Below are positions 1 to 11,405 of a DNA stretch of 64,000 bases, one piece after another. This DNA is from Perkinsus chesapeaki (Eukaryota; Perkinsozoa; Perkinsida; Perkinsidae). Made by a program: the position numbers and the translations under genes. The notes beneath the pieces were generated by a model. That model worked only from the letters and a program-made list of their open reading frames with translations. It had not been told where the DNA came from and searched no databases. The stretch spans positions 1 to 64,000 of the forward strand of contig JAAPAO010000106.1 in the NCBI GenBank assembly GCA_013115145.1, read 5' to 3'. Numbering within the stretch: position 1 is the stretch's first letter; each line of letters opens with the position of its first letter.

Positions 1-347
1 CACAAGTGAACAATCGATCAAATGGGCGAGCGAGATATTGTCTGCGCAGATACACTATTAGTCACAGTATTAATACAATGTACAGGCGACATAGCAATTT
101 TGCTTGCACTCCTCTAATAGAGCAGAGTAGTCACCAGCCTGATCCAAGTTGAGCCCAACTTTCAGCGGAGGCAGCTGGGGGCGCGATCATTGGGCTGATC
201 AGTCCTGGTATGGTCGGTACTTCAAGGGCAAGAGAGGAAGCAACGGGTCGTTAGTGTACATGTTAGTGGGTGTGTTTCAGTCTATCGAGTTGTGTTGTTG
301 TTGTGTTCTAGTAGGGTAGTCTTGCTTAGAAGAGGCTAGTATCACAG
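1..347. other. Non-coding leader region
   Basis: No supported gene is seen here. The stretch ends in a CAG immediately before the ATG of the first gene, so an acceptor for cis or trans splicing could lie close to the start codon. This is only a possibility; no spliced-leader gene is visible. Confidence 0.3.
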
Positions 348-2966
348 ATGCCTTACTCTTCTCTGTCGTCTATAATATCAAGAAGGAGCCCCTATAAGGC
401 TAAACAGGCTTCCTATGCATTAAGTGATAGGATTAGAAAAGCACAGACTATCGATCAATTGGTGAGAATACTACGCACTTTGAAGGTAGGGACCTTTGCG
501 ACTGATTCATTCTGATGAGGTGGCAGGCAAGTGCCATAGAAACTGGAAGTGATATGCATGATTTAATGAGTACTCAGAATAGATTGGATTGGCTGAGCAA
601 AGCGGCTATCTTCGGTGGATGGCGATATGGCTATGATAGAGTACCAGAAGAGATAAAGAGTAAGCACCAATACGAGGGCGCATCAACCTTTCATCAGCTC
701 AGATATTTGAACCACTTCAACCAGATGACTTGTCTTTATCACAATTAAATCAATATCTTACTACCGTCATAAAACTTGATATTATCTCATATGCCCCCCG
801 ACCCTCTTCAATGGCTATTCGTTCTGCACTACATGAAGACCATGTTGACTTATCTGAATTGGCAATACTTATGAAAGCATCTGTTAAAGCTGATATCGAC
901 ACACGACCAGCACTCCAAGTTGCCAATGCCATCTTATCATCAGAGAAGTTGCCATCGGAGCCAGAGTAAGCAGCACCACTACCGAGCATATAGTCATCTG
1001 GTGTTGTAGGTTAATCCGTTCCTTTAGTTCACTCGCCTGGGTGGCAGCCCACATAGGGATGAATGATGGTGATTGTGTAACGCCATCAATGATCCTTTCA
1101 CGCATTGTTGAAATACTTATCCCCATGCTGTCTACTCCTGGAACTATTATCACCTTCACTGATGCATCGGAGCTACTGTGGTCATTTGCTAGATCATCTA
1201 CTTCGGACACACCAGAAGCACTGCATAGACTTGTTGAAGCCATTGAGATGTCACTCCTTTCTAGACCCTTGGATGGTACTGTTCGAGAGTACAGTACCAT
1301 CATGTGGTCCCTAGCAAGGCTTAATACTATCAACGATCTGTTTCGCCTGTGCGAAACTTCCCTTGTGAACTTTGGAGAGCTTCCTCCAGCCACCATTGCG
1401 ACGACTTGCTCCGCTCTTGCCAAGGCTCGGCGATTACCACCTCCTAAACAACTATGGCCACCTAAATCGTTCGATGGCATGACAGTGGAACACCTCGGTA
1501 CAGTTGTTAAAGCATCAGCTACTCTTGGTTGGGATGCTACTATACAGGCAGCAGTTGAGAGTGTTATAGAATCAGCTGATTCGTTCGAGGAGTTTATCGA
1601 TCTTCTTCTCGCTTTGAGTGCGGTACCAGCAGCACAGGATGTCTTCAACGTCTCCCTTGATAAATTGCTTCCATCAACCTTCCATCCACTACCATCTTCC
1701 ACTGGGGTTGCCCTTGTAACTTTACTTAGTCGTTCTACCAAGGAAGTCCACCAGCGAAGGGTTTACGAAGCCTGTGAATTAATTAGACTTGGTAGATTGT
1801 CTTGTAACGATTGTTGTACATTGGTATCTGCAATGGCAAAGTCTGGCCTTTATGATGGCAGAATAGTTGATGGTGTTCGTAAACAGATTGAGAATCGTCT
1901 TCTCCCGCAGCTCCTTCCTTACCATAAAGCCAACCTTATGAAGGCATATGCCATTTTACAGCCATCAGTGGTATGTGACTTTTGGGATGCAATCGGTAGT
2001 TCTCGTGACTTGCGTGACGCAAGAATAGTTGCCGCAGTGTGTTGGGCATTGGGCAACCGTTCCTTGCCTACAGCTGATAAATTAGGAGTCCTCCTCCCAG
2101 CTGCAAGTCAATCATTGGAGCGACTGGATGGTATAGAATTGGCCAATGTCGCTAGAGCCTTCGCTAAGCACAAGGTGAAGGATCATGCCCTAGTGAAGGC
2201 AATGGTAGATTCCTTATTGGCTTGTCCTCCTCGGTTGGATGATCGTGCTCGATGCTCGTTACTTTGGTCATTAAGAAGATTAGGTGGTCTCAGTGAAGGT
2301 GTTATTGGACGTATTATTGATGATATGGGAAGTATTAGAGATCTTGCTCCACAAGACTTAACAGCTATTGCCAATGCAACTGATGGTATGGTGTGCGGCA
2401 ACGATAAGGTTGATGAAATAAAACAAGTAATGGAAGAATTATTGGATCAGTTGGCAACGGCAATCAAGACTGGTGACATCTCGCAAGTCGAAAAATGCGA
2501 GGTTGGTAACGTTGGACCAGCATTTGTTCGTACCTTACTGGACAAGTTAAAGATACCCTACGAAGTTACCACTGGAAGAAAAGTGCCTCATCATCACATA
2601 GGCGTTGTCAATACAAACGTCAAATTAACTGTGTCTGAGCTGACCAACACACTCACAGGTGCCAATTCAACGATGTGTTTCGGGAGTGGCTCCGAGTCTT
2701 GCAGACCCAGAGCATATGAAGATGAGATAGACTCTCCTTCTAAAAGTTTTGGAGGTCATGACAGATCCCACCATGGTGAGCTGAAGGCGCTTCGATATCT
2801 TGTCGCGGTCGTTGGTGGTGAAACCTTTGAACGATTGAGCGGTGAAGTTGTAATTGAGATCGACAGTCAACATCCATGTGTATCATGCATCGCGGCCATC
2901 TGGAGGACCTCTAATATCCTCTGCCCAGATGTTACTATCAAACTCAAGTTTCCGTTAATTGCTTAG
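348..2966 (+). CDS. Helical-repeat protein with C-terminal cytidine-deaminase-like domain
   Basis: Four exons (348-485, 527-659, 698-965, 1010-2966) join in frame to 831 aa; the introns are 41, 38 and 44 nt with GT..AG ends. The first ~35 residues are rich in Ser, Arg and Lys with no acidic residue in the first 25, resembling a mitochondrial presequence. Residues ~100-650 are Leu/Ala-rich paired helices with recurring patterns such as LANVARAF, SLLWSLRRL and IMWSLARL, similar to the FASTK/RAP/HPR or OPR helical RNA-binding repeats common in alveolate organelle proteins. The last ~120 residues carry HGE (H768, E770) followed by PCVSC (P802, C803, C806), the zinc-binding H-x-E...PC-x2-C signature of the cytidine deaminase superfamily. 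No RAP domain is seen at the C terminus. Inferred role: organelle RNA editing or base modification. The gene model is well supported; the substrate is unknown. Confidence 0.8.
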
Positions 2967-3720
2967 TTTCCGTTATTGTGCGGTTCTTGCGTTTTATCAA
3001 GTTAAGCTTGCAAGTTATCGGATTGCATTATGAAACTGTATTATCGCGTGGTATTAGGAGACAATATGACATGTCCCTGCAGAATTATTGTGCCAGGATG
3101 AGATATATAACAGTTGATTTAATATACCTTACCAGTCAACAGCTACCTGAATGAGTGCCGTGCAGCAATATTGCTGGAGGCACAGTCGCTGGATGTTGAT
3201 ATGTGACCAAGTTGCCACATCCCAATTCTACTAAATAATGTAGTTTACCCCATGCACAAGAATTTGAGTAAACGAGCGTTGTTCTTTTGAACCCAGCGTC
3301 GTTTGCCTACAAACCCTCGGTATTGTTAACTAAAGTATCGTTTATACTAAACATACGACATTGATCGTGATCCATATTACCAGCATAATAGTCGCCAAGT
3401 GATAATTCTTCCACAGATTTAATTACCAATACCAGATTCAATTATAGGTGTTGAGAAATATAAGAACAGCTCTTTCGACGCTCAATTGTTCAAAAATCCG
3501 TTTTCACTAAAAACTCAACAAAAGAAGGATAAATAATTACTGTGGACGCGTTGTCATCGTTCAATAGTAGTTTTAATGCAACAATAGCACTTTTCATCCT
3601 AATCCAGCATAAAAGTAGGTAGTAGCAGCAATACTTCGTAACAGTCATAGTACAATGAAGAGACGTCACCAGTCTATCTCTGGTGACATGACGCTCCATT
3701 GATCAGATTGACACATGCAT
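2967..3720. other. Intergenic region between convergent genes
   Basis: About 750 bases lie between two 3' ends. The stretch is AT-rich with frequent stops on both strands. I see no supported gene. Confidence 0.5.
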
Positions 3721-4939
3721 TTAGAAGCATTTACGATGAACAATAGTCGGTCCAGACTCATCATACTCCTGCTTGGAAATCCACATCTGTTGGAATGTAG
3801 ACAAAGAGGACAAGATAGAGCCTCCAATCCAGACCGAATACTTACGTTCTGGTGGAGCTACAACCTTAATCTTCATAGTAGAAGGTGCCAAAGCAGTGAG
3901 CTCTTTAGTCATCCTTTCACCGATACCATTGAACATAGTAGTGCCTCCAGATAGTACAACATTGGCATATAGATCCTTTCTGATATCAACATCACATTTC
4001 ATGATAGATTGGAATGTGGTATCATGAATGCCACTTGCTTCCTTTCCAATGAAGTTAGGTTGGAATAGCACTTCCGGGCAACGGAAGCGTTCATTACCAA
4101 CAGTGATAATATTGCCATCGGGCAACTCGTACGTTTTTTCCTTCTCACTGCTCTCAGCAGCAGCCTTCATCTCAGTGTCGAAGTCGAGGGCGACATAGGA
4201 CAGTTTCTCCTTAATATCACGCACAATCTCGCGCTCAGCGGTTGTGGTGAATGTGTAGCCACGCTCGGTCAAAATCTTCATCATGAATTCAGTTAGATCA
4301 CGACCAGCAAGATCCAACCTCTGAATAGCATGAGGAAGAGCATAACCCTCATAGATAGGGACAGTGTGACTAACACCATCACCAGAATCCATAACAATAC
4401 CAGTAGTTCTTCCCGAGGCGTACAAAGAGAGGACAGCCTGAATCTGGACATACATGGCAGGAACATTGAAAGTCTCGAACATGAGCTGAGTCATACGCTC
4501 ACGGTTAGCCTTGGGATTCAGAGGGGCCTCGGTCAACAGAACCTGAAAAGGAAACACTTGCAGAATATTAAGATATCGCAGACAACTCACCGGATGTTCC
4601 TCGGGAGAAACACGAAGTTCATTGTAAAAGGTATGATGCCAAATCTTCTCCATATCATCCCAGTTGGTAACAATACCATGCTCGATCGGGTATTTCAATG
4701 TGAGGATACCACGCTTAGACTGAGCCTCATCACCAACATAAGAATCCTTCTGGTCCATTCCAACCATAATGCCAGGCCTGAAAAAACAAGTGACATCAAC
4801 GAGATGGAGTATCTTACATCTTAGGTCGACCAACGATTGAAGGGAAGACGCTACGAGGAGCATCATCACCAGCAAAGCCGGCCTTGCACATACCACTGCC
4901 GTTATCGATGACCAAAGCGGTAATTTCCTCGTCAGCCAT
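3721..4939 (-). CDS. ACT1: Actin
   Basis: Three exons (4818-4939, 4591-4777, 3721-4542 on the minus strand) give 376 aa, the standard actin length. The introns are 40 and 48 nt with GT-AG ends. The protein starts [21 protein letters not shown] and ends PTIVHRKCF, with the ATP-binding DNGSG and DSGDGVSHT segments and the LSGGTTMF motif intact. Intron 1 splits the Met codon of RPKM/PGI and intron 2 falls at EEHP/VLL, close to intron positions expected in protist actins. It forms the actin cytoskeleton, which drives motility and division. Sequence conservation makes this call essentially certain. The start codon follows directly from the conserved N terminus. Confidence 0.98.
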
Positions 4940-6820
4940 GGTGGTTAATTCGGTTAGTGAGAGGACAGGGGAAGCTGAAATAGACGAGATAATTACTTAG
5001 ATACAGACAGATATCATATCAATAAGCGCTCTATTAACGGCATCATCACTATTTAATAAGACAAAGCATCTACCGAAGATGATGAGCTTGATGAGCGGGG
5101 ATCTTAAATGTGTACGTTGAAACGGCGGTAAAGCAATGCAAGTGCGCAAGATTCGCTGTTGAATGTGGCGCTCGCCCGCTTGCCCAAAAGACGTAAATGA
5201 TCGGGTTATGCAGGGTTGATGCAGCATCGGTAATCTATTCGTCAAGAACTTGATGTCCTGTACGATAAAGCGCTCGCCGATTTACTGCAGGAATAACAAG
5301 AAGCTATTATTTCCCCTTTTAACAAGAGAAGTACATGATTCATGAAGTAACTATCGGTATCGTACGCGTATTTTAACGGCCGCTCACTGTAATTGCTATC
5401 AATACAGCTCCATGTCTATAAATGGCAACCACTTGCACCGTATTTAATAACATAACTACTCTGTACTTAATAACTATACATGTCCCACTTGTAGGACATC
5501 TTATCCCCACTGATCTTCTAACTTGGTGATGGGGGTACTATGAAGTATCCCCAAACCACTTAAAGGCATCTATGCTCTAGTTATAATCCTACTAACCGAT
5601 TCCGGATGAAATGTTCATCACACTTTAAACTTCGAACCTACTTCGTAAGTCGCAGTGCTCGTGTGATGAGATGTTACTGGCACCCGAGCCATTTGTTACC
5701 TAACTTGTGCTCGATGGGGATATGATTGAAAATGATGACTGGTATACGATATCACCACGGCAATATAACGATTAAGTAAAAAATGGATCGGTTTTGCTAT
5801 AGCGTGAAACAATAAGAATTTTCAATAATACAATTCATGCAACTTCATATCGTTAAATAACGTAATGATAGCGCTGCATTCTAGAATATATGATAATGCT
5901 TCTTTGGTAGGGAGTGCACTGCAGCTTGAAATATTTAATCTAGGGATCGAGAGCCAGCAATAAAGTTCCACTAATAGTGTTGTGCTAGCATGACCAATAA
6001 GCATAGCAGATCTACATTCTGCGTCATTGATATACTCTTCTTTGTGGAGAACTCAACATTTATGCTTCTCCTAACCAACATATATATCATATTCCACTAC
6101 GGGCATCCCCAATTGCCAGAATGTTTATGCTCAAGGCACAACAACTCTATCATGAGGTGCGAAAGAGTGTAGCCCATTACTGGCACATATCAAGTTCAGT
6201 GCCATCACAGAAGGCCGCCGGCTTGAGGGCAACAACTCCCTTCGCCGAGTTAAATTCCCCCCATAAAATCTGCCGCCAACAAGTTGAATAATTGTTATCA
6301 TTCCCACACTGAGCAAAGTGGGCATCAGTTGTGAATGAAAGATGTCAGGTTAGAACAATTCTCCATCTCTGGCGTGTCACAAAGAAAAGTACGAGACGTG
6401 ATTAAACGAAAAATCTGTCGATTACACGGTTAACCCTTGGCATGGCAAGATACCATTTGCGTAATCAAGTGAGAGCCCTGCCTATCATATATCATTCGAA
6501 CAACTCCAGTCGAATCTTTACCGAAGGAGCAGAATTATACTCTATACCTTTTCAACGTCTATTTGGAGTAAAGTTCCATCGATTTGGACTGGTGAACGAA
6601 ATCGATGACAGTACATCACATGCTCTAGGCACATCTACTCTGTTATTTGAGGAGATGCTTCCGCATGCTTAATCATCGTTATTACTACTAAAAGTAGATT
6701 TAATCCGGTATATTATTGTGCTCCTATAATGAGTAGCTCAACAATTAATTATACGGCAACATTAACATTCATACATCTGGTACTATCAACAATGCCTCAC
6801 GTGAACATACAACATCATTA
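4940..6820. other. Long gene-poor region upstream of actin
   Basis: About 1.9 kb without a supported gene. It should contain the actin promoter at its left end. Short open frames exist near 5.0-5.2 kb and 6.4-6.7 kb, but they lack recognisable motifs or consistent splice context. The right part may hold decayed copies of the secreted family that follows, but I could not show this. Confidence 0.4.
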
Positions 6821-7652
6821 TTAAGAAGTGTCATTTATAGACTCTTCGTATATCTGACAGATTTTTTGAATGATATCATCACAGAAGGACATGGGCATGG
6901 GAGAAACGATGGCGTTTTCCTCCATAAACTTTGTCGCCAATGAATAGAATAACTGCGGGCATCTCAGTCCAAAGGCGTTGTTGTGGAAGTCCCTCAAACG
7001 GTCTTCAATTCTGAAATCATGCTCACCCGGGCGCGAAATGATTACAAAATCGGCCTCATCTTTGGAACTGAGGAGAATGAAATTGTCAAAGCTACTGGGT
7101 AAAAACAAATGGTAAAACAACTTACACAGTGTAATCTCGACATGATAAATCAGCAGTCCTAAACACGATTGGATTCCCTTTGTCTATGTATTTGTATTCA
7201 TTGTAAAGAATCCCAGCTCCTCCCGAACTAGGGAGATAGCAGGATGTCTTCGATACCTTCGTAGGGAGGCCAAAGTCCGAATCATTATACGACTCCTCGA
7301 ATGTTGTGCATTGCCGCTCCTAATACAAGTTGCTGCAACGCACTCAACCGCTTCGACTTGCTACTTTAGTTAGCCTCAGCTTTGATGGTGGTGAAGAGAG
7401 GGATTCTCGAGCCGATGGTCTCTTCCCCAACAAAGATACCCGATTAACAATTGGTGATTGGCTTGCTGTCGGTCTTGTTCTTCTATCGTGACTGGATATA
7501 CCCGATGGCTTGAGAACCTCACGCTCCTTCACAGCTGCTATATCATCAGCATCTACTTCCATTTCATTATCTCTATCAGCAGTAGCTTTAATACAGTCTG
7601 GGAGATATATGGTGAGATATATGATATATGGGATAATGAAAGACGGTGACAT
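6821..7652 (-). CDS. Small secreted protein, tandem family member A
   Basis: Three exons (7365-7652, 7126-7319, 6821-7067) join in frame to 242 aa. Exon 1 encodes a signal peptide (MSPSFIIPYIIYLTIYLPDC) and a charged linker with MEVD and LLGKRPS motifs. Exon 2 carries a Cys (RQCTT), then SCYLPSS, and ends LSCRDYTV. Exon 3 carries the family signature: LRDFHNNAF, then FCDDIIQKICQIYEE near the C terminus. The intron phases (0, then 2) match the other family members at 8-11 kb and 18-20 kb. No known domain was recognised. Inferred role: secreted or surface/vacuolar protein of a lineage-specific expanded family; function unknown. The reading frame is intact. Confidence 0.72.
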
Positions 7653-8060
7653 TATGATGGATGAAAGGTCTTACAACTGTTATCGATCCTCGACCACACG
7701 CCATCAACTGATCCTAGGCATCAGCCCTTCGCGACTCTCCGGTAGCTCCAAGCCTGCCGGCTATCATCAGCAACTGCAATATCTCTCTTCGTTGCCAGTA
7801 CGATCGATTAACAAAGTATAAAGTAAACATTAAGAATAACAACGACATTAAGAATTGTTGTGAAAACATTGAACGCGGATTGATCATAAGGATCTACCTA
7901 AGACCGTTGTAAGGACAAAAAAGGTTTTGTTTAAACCGCGACAAATGGTCTGACAAATACGATCAGCCGTTACAAGCTATCATTGTAGAACTAAAAAAAG
8001 TGTTTTTCGGAACAACATAACTTCATCATTGACATCTGTACAGCCAGATTGAGAGCATCA

Positions 8061-9000
8061 TCAATCCACGTCGTCACCGAGAAGACCATCGTCTTGCTCT
8101 TCATAAGCACCATACGAGCCACTACTCGTATCAAAGGCGTATCTTCTGCTAGCGTTGTCATAGATGTGACATATCTTGGTGATTATCTCGTCGCACAAAC
8201 CTATTGGCGCAGAAACAATGGAACCCGTCACCTGAGTGAATCGTCCGATGAGATGTTGGAACTTCTCTTGGCATGTCATAGAGAAGGCTGCAACGTGGAA
8301 GTCTTTTAAGGGATCATCCGTTTCGATGTAACCGTCCGTAGCAGCATTGAAAGCGGTGAGACTCTGCCCGCTACTGAAAAGAAGGAATAAGTTTCATCGA
8401 TTATACGCGGTTACGCACTACTGCTATGCATATCAACGATACTTACGCAATATAATTATAATCCCCACATGCAACGACAACTGCCAATCATCATAGTTGT
8501 CGTTAACATGGTAAACGAGGTGCATATTAAGCGAGTTAGGGAGATAGCAGCGGGTGGGACGGATTATTGATCCATGCCGGGTTATTTGAGAGGTTGCTTC
8601 TACAGCTCTGCATTCGTTGTTCTAAAAGGAGTTGAGAGTGAAGCTACTGTTTTGTTGTGCTCGTATGTCTCACCTCTGTACTTGATCTCATGGCCTTCAA
8701 CTCCGTGAAAAGTCCGGGCAACTTTGACTGTAGTGAAGAAGGTGATGATAGAGTTGATGGTCTTTTCCCCAATAGTGACATTCGTTCATTGGCTGCTCGT
8801 GAATAATGTCCCATTGTTGTTACCATACGGTCGGCGCCGCGTTTGCCCCATGGTTTAAGAATTCTACGCCCCTTCACAGGACTGGGCGTAATATCCTCAT
8901 CTACTTCCATTTCATTGTCACTATTAACAGTAACTTTAATACAGTATGGGAGGCGTAAGGTTAGATATATGATATATGGGATAATGGCAGACGGTGACAT
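8061..9000 (-). pseudogene. Secreted family member B with a frameshift in exon 2
   Basis: Exon 1 (8674-9000) begins MSPSAIIPYIIYLTLRLPYC and continues with MEVD, ILKPWGKR and LLGKRPS, closely matching members A and C. Exon 2 (about 8453-8631) contains NECRAV and RCYLPNS in one frame, but the conserved end, VVVACGDYNYIA before the donor, lies in another frame; one net base is gained or lost between about 8470 and 8510. Exon 3 (8061 to about 8375) is intact: DPLKDFHVAAF, MTCQEKF, LCDEIITKICHIYDNA. The gene is therefore broken in this sequence, by true decay or by a sequencing indel. No function beyond secretion can be inferred. Confidence 0.6.
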
Positions 9001-10053
9001 TATCGACAGAAATAACAAAAGAAGATCGTATAATTTGCCTTTATGGAAGCAGCCACATTGGCTATTCAATTAAATGATTAACGGATGAATGAAGATTTGG
9101 ACTGATAATACCAGTCTAATCGCCTGAGGAAGATGCGTGGAAAGTTTTAGTCGCAACTTTTCGAGCATTCCTTGGTATCGTCCAAGTTATCAAGATTCAT
9201 GCTCCTACGGAAGTTGGTCACGCACGAAATGGCCGCATTTCATCGCACTGAGCCATAATGGCTCAGCCATTTGGAAGGTCTGCGTCTCTCGGTCTACATG
9301 GATTCTCTATAGACTGACAGATCTATGACTCTCTATTAGAGAAGCACATTTAACTTGTACGCTTGCCTCTAAGGACATTTTTCAGGGTGAAGATTAGCGG
9401 TAGTCAACAGGATGAGTCTGAGTTCTGCTACCAGCTCACGATTGGTTTCATTATCCTTCGAGACGTATAAGAATGAGATGAGGGTAGGTGATCAAAAGAC
9501 AAATCATTATTCCTAAAATATTGGATTTGAGATCATCATTACGATTTGCATGGGACCATCATAATACAACCGGCTGTGACGTAAGACAAGACCTTCATGG
9601 CGCATGAAGCCCGTGGCATTGTGCAATGCAATGACCAAATCACTATCAATGCTAAAGATATCGGATATGATGGAATAATGGAGCCTTATAAGATATTGCA
9701 GGAGGTATGGAGCTAAAGAGTGATGATACTTGGAAAAGATGTTCTTACTTTTCAAAACTAACACGAGAGTGTCATGGTTATCTCTGCGCTTGCAACACCT
9801 AAAGTGTTGGTTCCGAATGGAACCCTTTGAGGTATAGTAATCAAGTCCCAAAGGTTAGCTTTGCAACCTCATTGGGAGCGACAGCGACTGATAACGAATG
9901 TTACAGTCTCTTTCTAGTATAATATATGTATCGTACTGATAATCTCATGATAACAATATACAACTCAACATTTATAATTCGGATAACAACACTCTTATCA
10001 TGCTCACCGTTAACATCCACGTCATAAATCATCTTTCATTAAGGATGCAAACA
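9001..10053 (-). other. Spacer with a possible decayed family copy
   Basis: Around 9230-9260 (minus strand) there is CAGTGCGATGAAATGCGG, which resembles the LCDEI-coding part of exon 3 in members B and C. It is out of frame with its surroundings. I take it as a possible remnant of a further tandem copy. Nothing else in this kilobase is supported. Confidence 0.3.
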
Positions 10054-10836
10054 TCATTCATACAAATCTTCCTCGTACATATTGCACATTTTCCGGACTA
10101 TTTCATCACATTGGCTCATTGGCGCAAGTCCTTCGTCTGTGTGAACGTTCTGACCAAATACTGGAATTTCTCCTGGCAAGTCATCGGGAAGACTATGGCA
10201 TTAAAATGCCCCAAAGGGTCAGCTGTGACAACAGACGGGTAGTTGGTGAAGGATACGGTTGATCCGTCACTGCGAACTTGACAATCTATGCCTGTCAGTG
10301 GCAAGGATACCAACACTTACGCATAATAAGAATCTCCCCCACATGCAACGGCAACTGTTGGCTTCTCATTCTGACTACTGTAGTAAGTAATGAACTTACT
10401 ATTGTCAGAACTAGGGAGATCGCAGTATGTTGTATCTCCGTGTTTTACTTCAGTCATTCGGCATATATTTTTCTAACACAAATTTCGAGTTCTACTTTTC
10501 TGACTCCTTCGAAAATGTAATACCGCTCCTTACCTCTGCATTTGACCTCATATCACGTAAATCCGAGAACATCCTAGGAAACTTCGTCTCAGTAATCGAC
10601 GAAGTCGGCGATGATCTCTTCCCCAAGATTGACTTTCCTTTTCCAGCTGATGGATGACGTACACCCTTTTTGGCATGTATTTGCGAGCACTTACCTAATG
10701 GTTTGACAATCCTAGGTCTCCTCGCAAGACTATGCGAAATATCATCATCTACTTCCATTGCCTCATCACTCCTAACTGGTCCAGCAGCTTTAACACAGTA
10801 AGAAAGTAGTATGGTTAGATATATAATATATTTCAT
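10054..10836 (-). pseudogene. Secreted family member C with a frameshift in exon 3
   Basis: Exon 1 (10534-10836) encodes MKYIIYLTILLSYCVKAAG, MEVDDD and SILGKRSS. Exon 2 (10321-10472) encodes NICRMTE, TYCDLPSS and VAVACGGDSYYA. Exon 3 begins DGSTVSF and reaches DPLGHFNAIVF and MTCQEKFQYLV, then meets a TGA at 10116-10118. The expected C-terminal signature, QCDEIVRKMCNMYEED, follows at about 10110-10060 in another frame. Relative to member B, several codons are also missing at this point, so a deletion that broke the frame is the simplest reading. The signal peptide and splice sites remain intact, so inactivation would be recent, or the indel could be a sequence error. Confidence 0.6.
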
Positions 10837-11173
10837 ATAGAGAATAAGAATGGGGGGTTACATCCAATGAAACTAAAGCCAATGGAGGGTAACCTATCAC
10901 CTTCCACCATCAGCGGAGGGATACCACCGTTGCGTGAGTGAGTTTATCGGTCAACGCCGAGAACACCTCAGACGAGTGCGGCCTTTATGGAGCCAATCGT
11001 ATTCAAAGGGGATGTATATAGTTTAGGCAATGCTGGGTAAAACCACTCATGAGTTGGGTCATGTAGCGCCAGGCATCCGGCATTTCACTCAAACATTAAA
11101 GGCATCCTCATTTAACACAAGAGACCACGAAGATAATAGAGTTTCGTTTGTTGCAAACCGTCTACGTGTCGAA
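10837..11173. other. Intergenic, nothing supported
   Basis: No gene, repeat or RNA was recognised between the family member and the tRNA. Confidence 0.4.
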
Positions 11174-11174
11174 A

Positions 11175-11246
11175 GCCTTCTGCCGGAGTCGAACCGACGA
11201 CCTCCCGCTTACTAAGCGGGTGCTCTACCAACTAAGCTAAGAAGGC
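11175..11246 (-). tRNA. tRNA-Thr(AGT)
   Basis: A 72-nt cloverleaf is read on the minus strand. The acceptor stem GCCTTCT/AGAAGGC is perfect. The D arm contains TAGTTGGTAGAGC. The anticodon stem CCCGC/GCGGG closes the loop TTAGTAA, giving anticodon AGT. The T arm is GTCGG-TTCGACT-CCGGC. A and B box promoter sequences are therefore present. No intron. It is followed by a short T run on the transcribed strand, suitable for Pol III termination. Confidence 0.95.
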
Positions 11247-11405
11247 TGGAAAAGCCTTTTTGGAAAAGTAGTTCGTCAAATTTACCCGAATAGACAATCT
11301 TGCAGGCTTGTCTTCTCTTGAGCTTTCCTCAATATTATGTCACATGGGATTCGGTCCTCTTCCTACTGTCCATTCTATTAGGGTTGTTGTTACATTCACA
11401 CAGCC

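Noticed and set aside
884-1741. Long open frame on the minus strand opposite the deaminase gene
   Set aside because: It lacks motifs, and the plus-strand frame carries the family features and splice structure; it is an antisense shadow.
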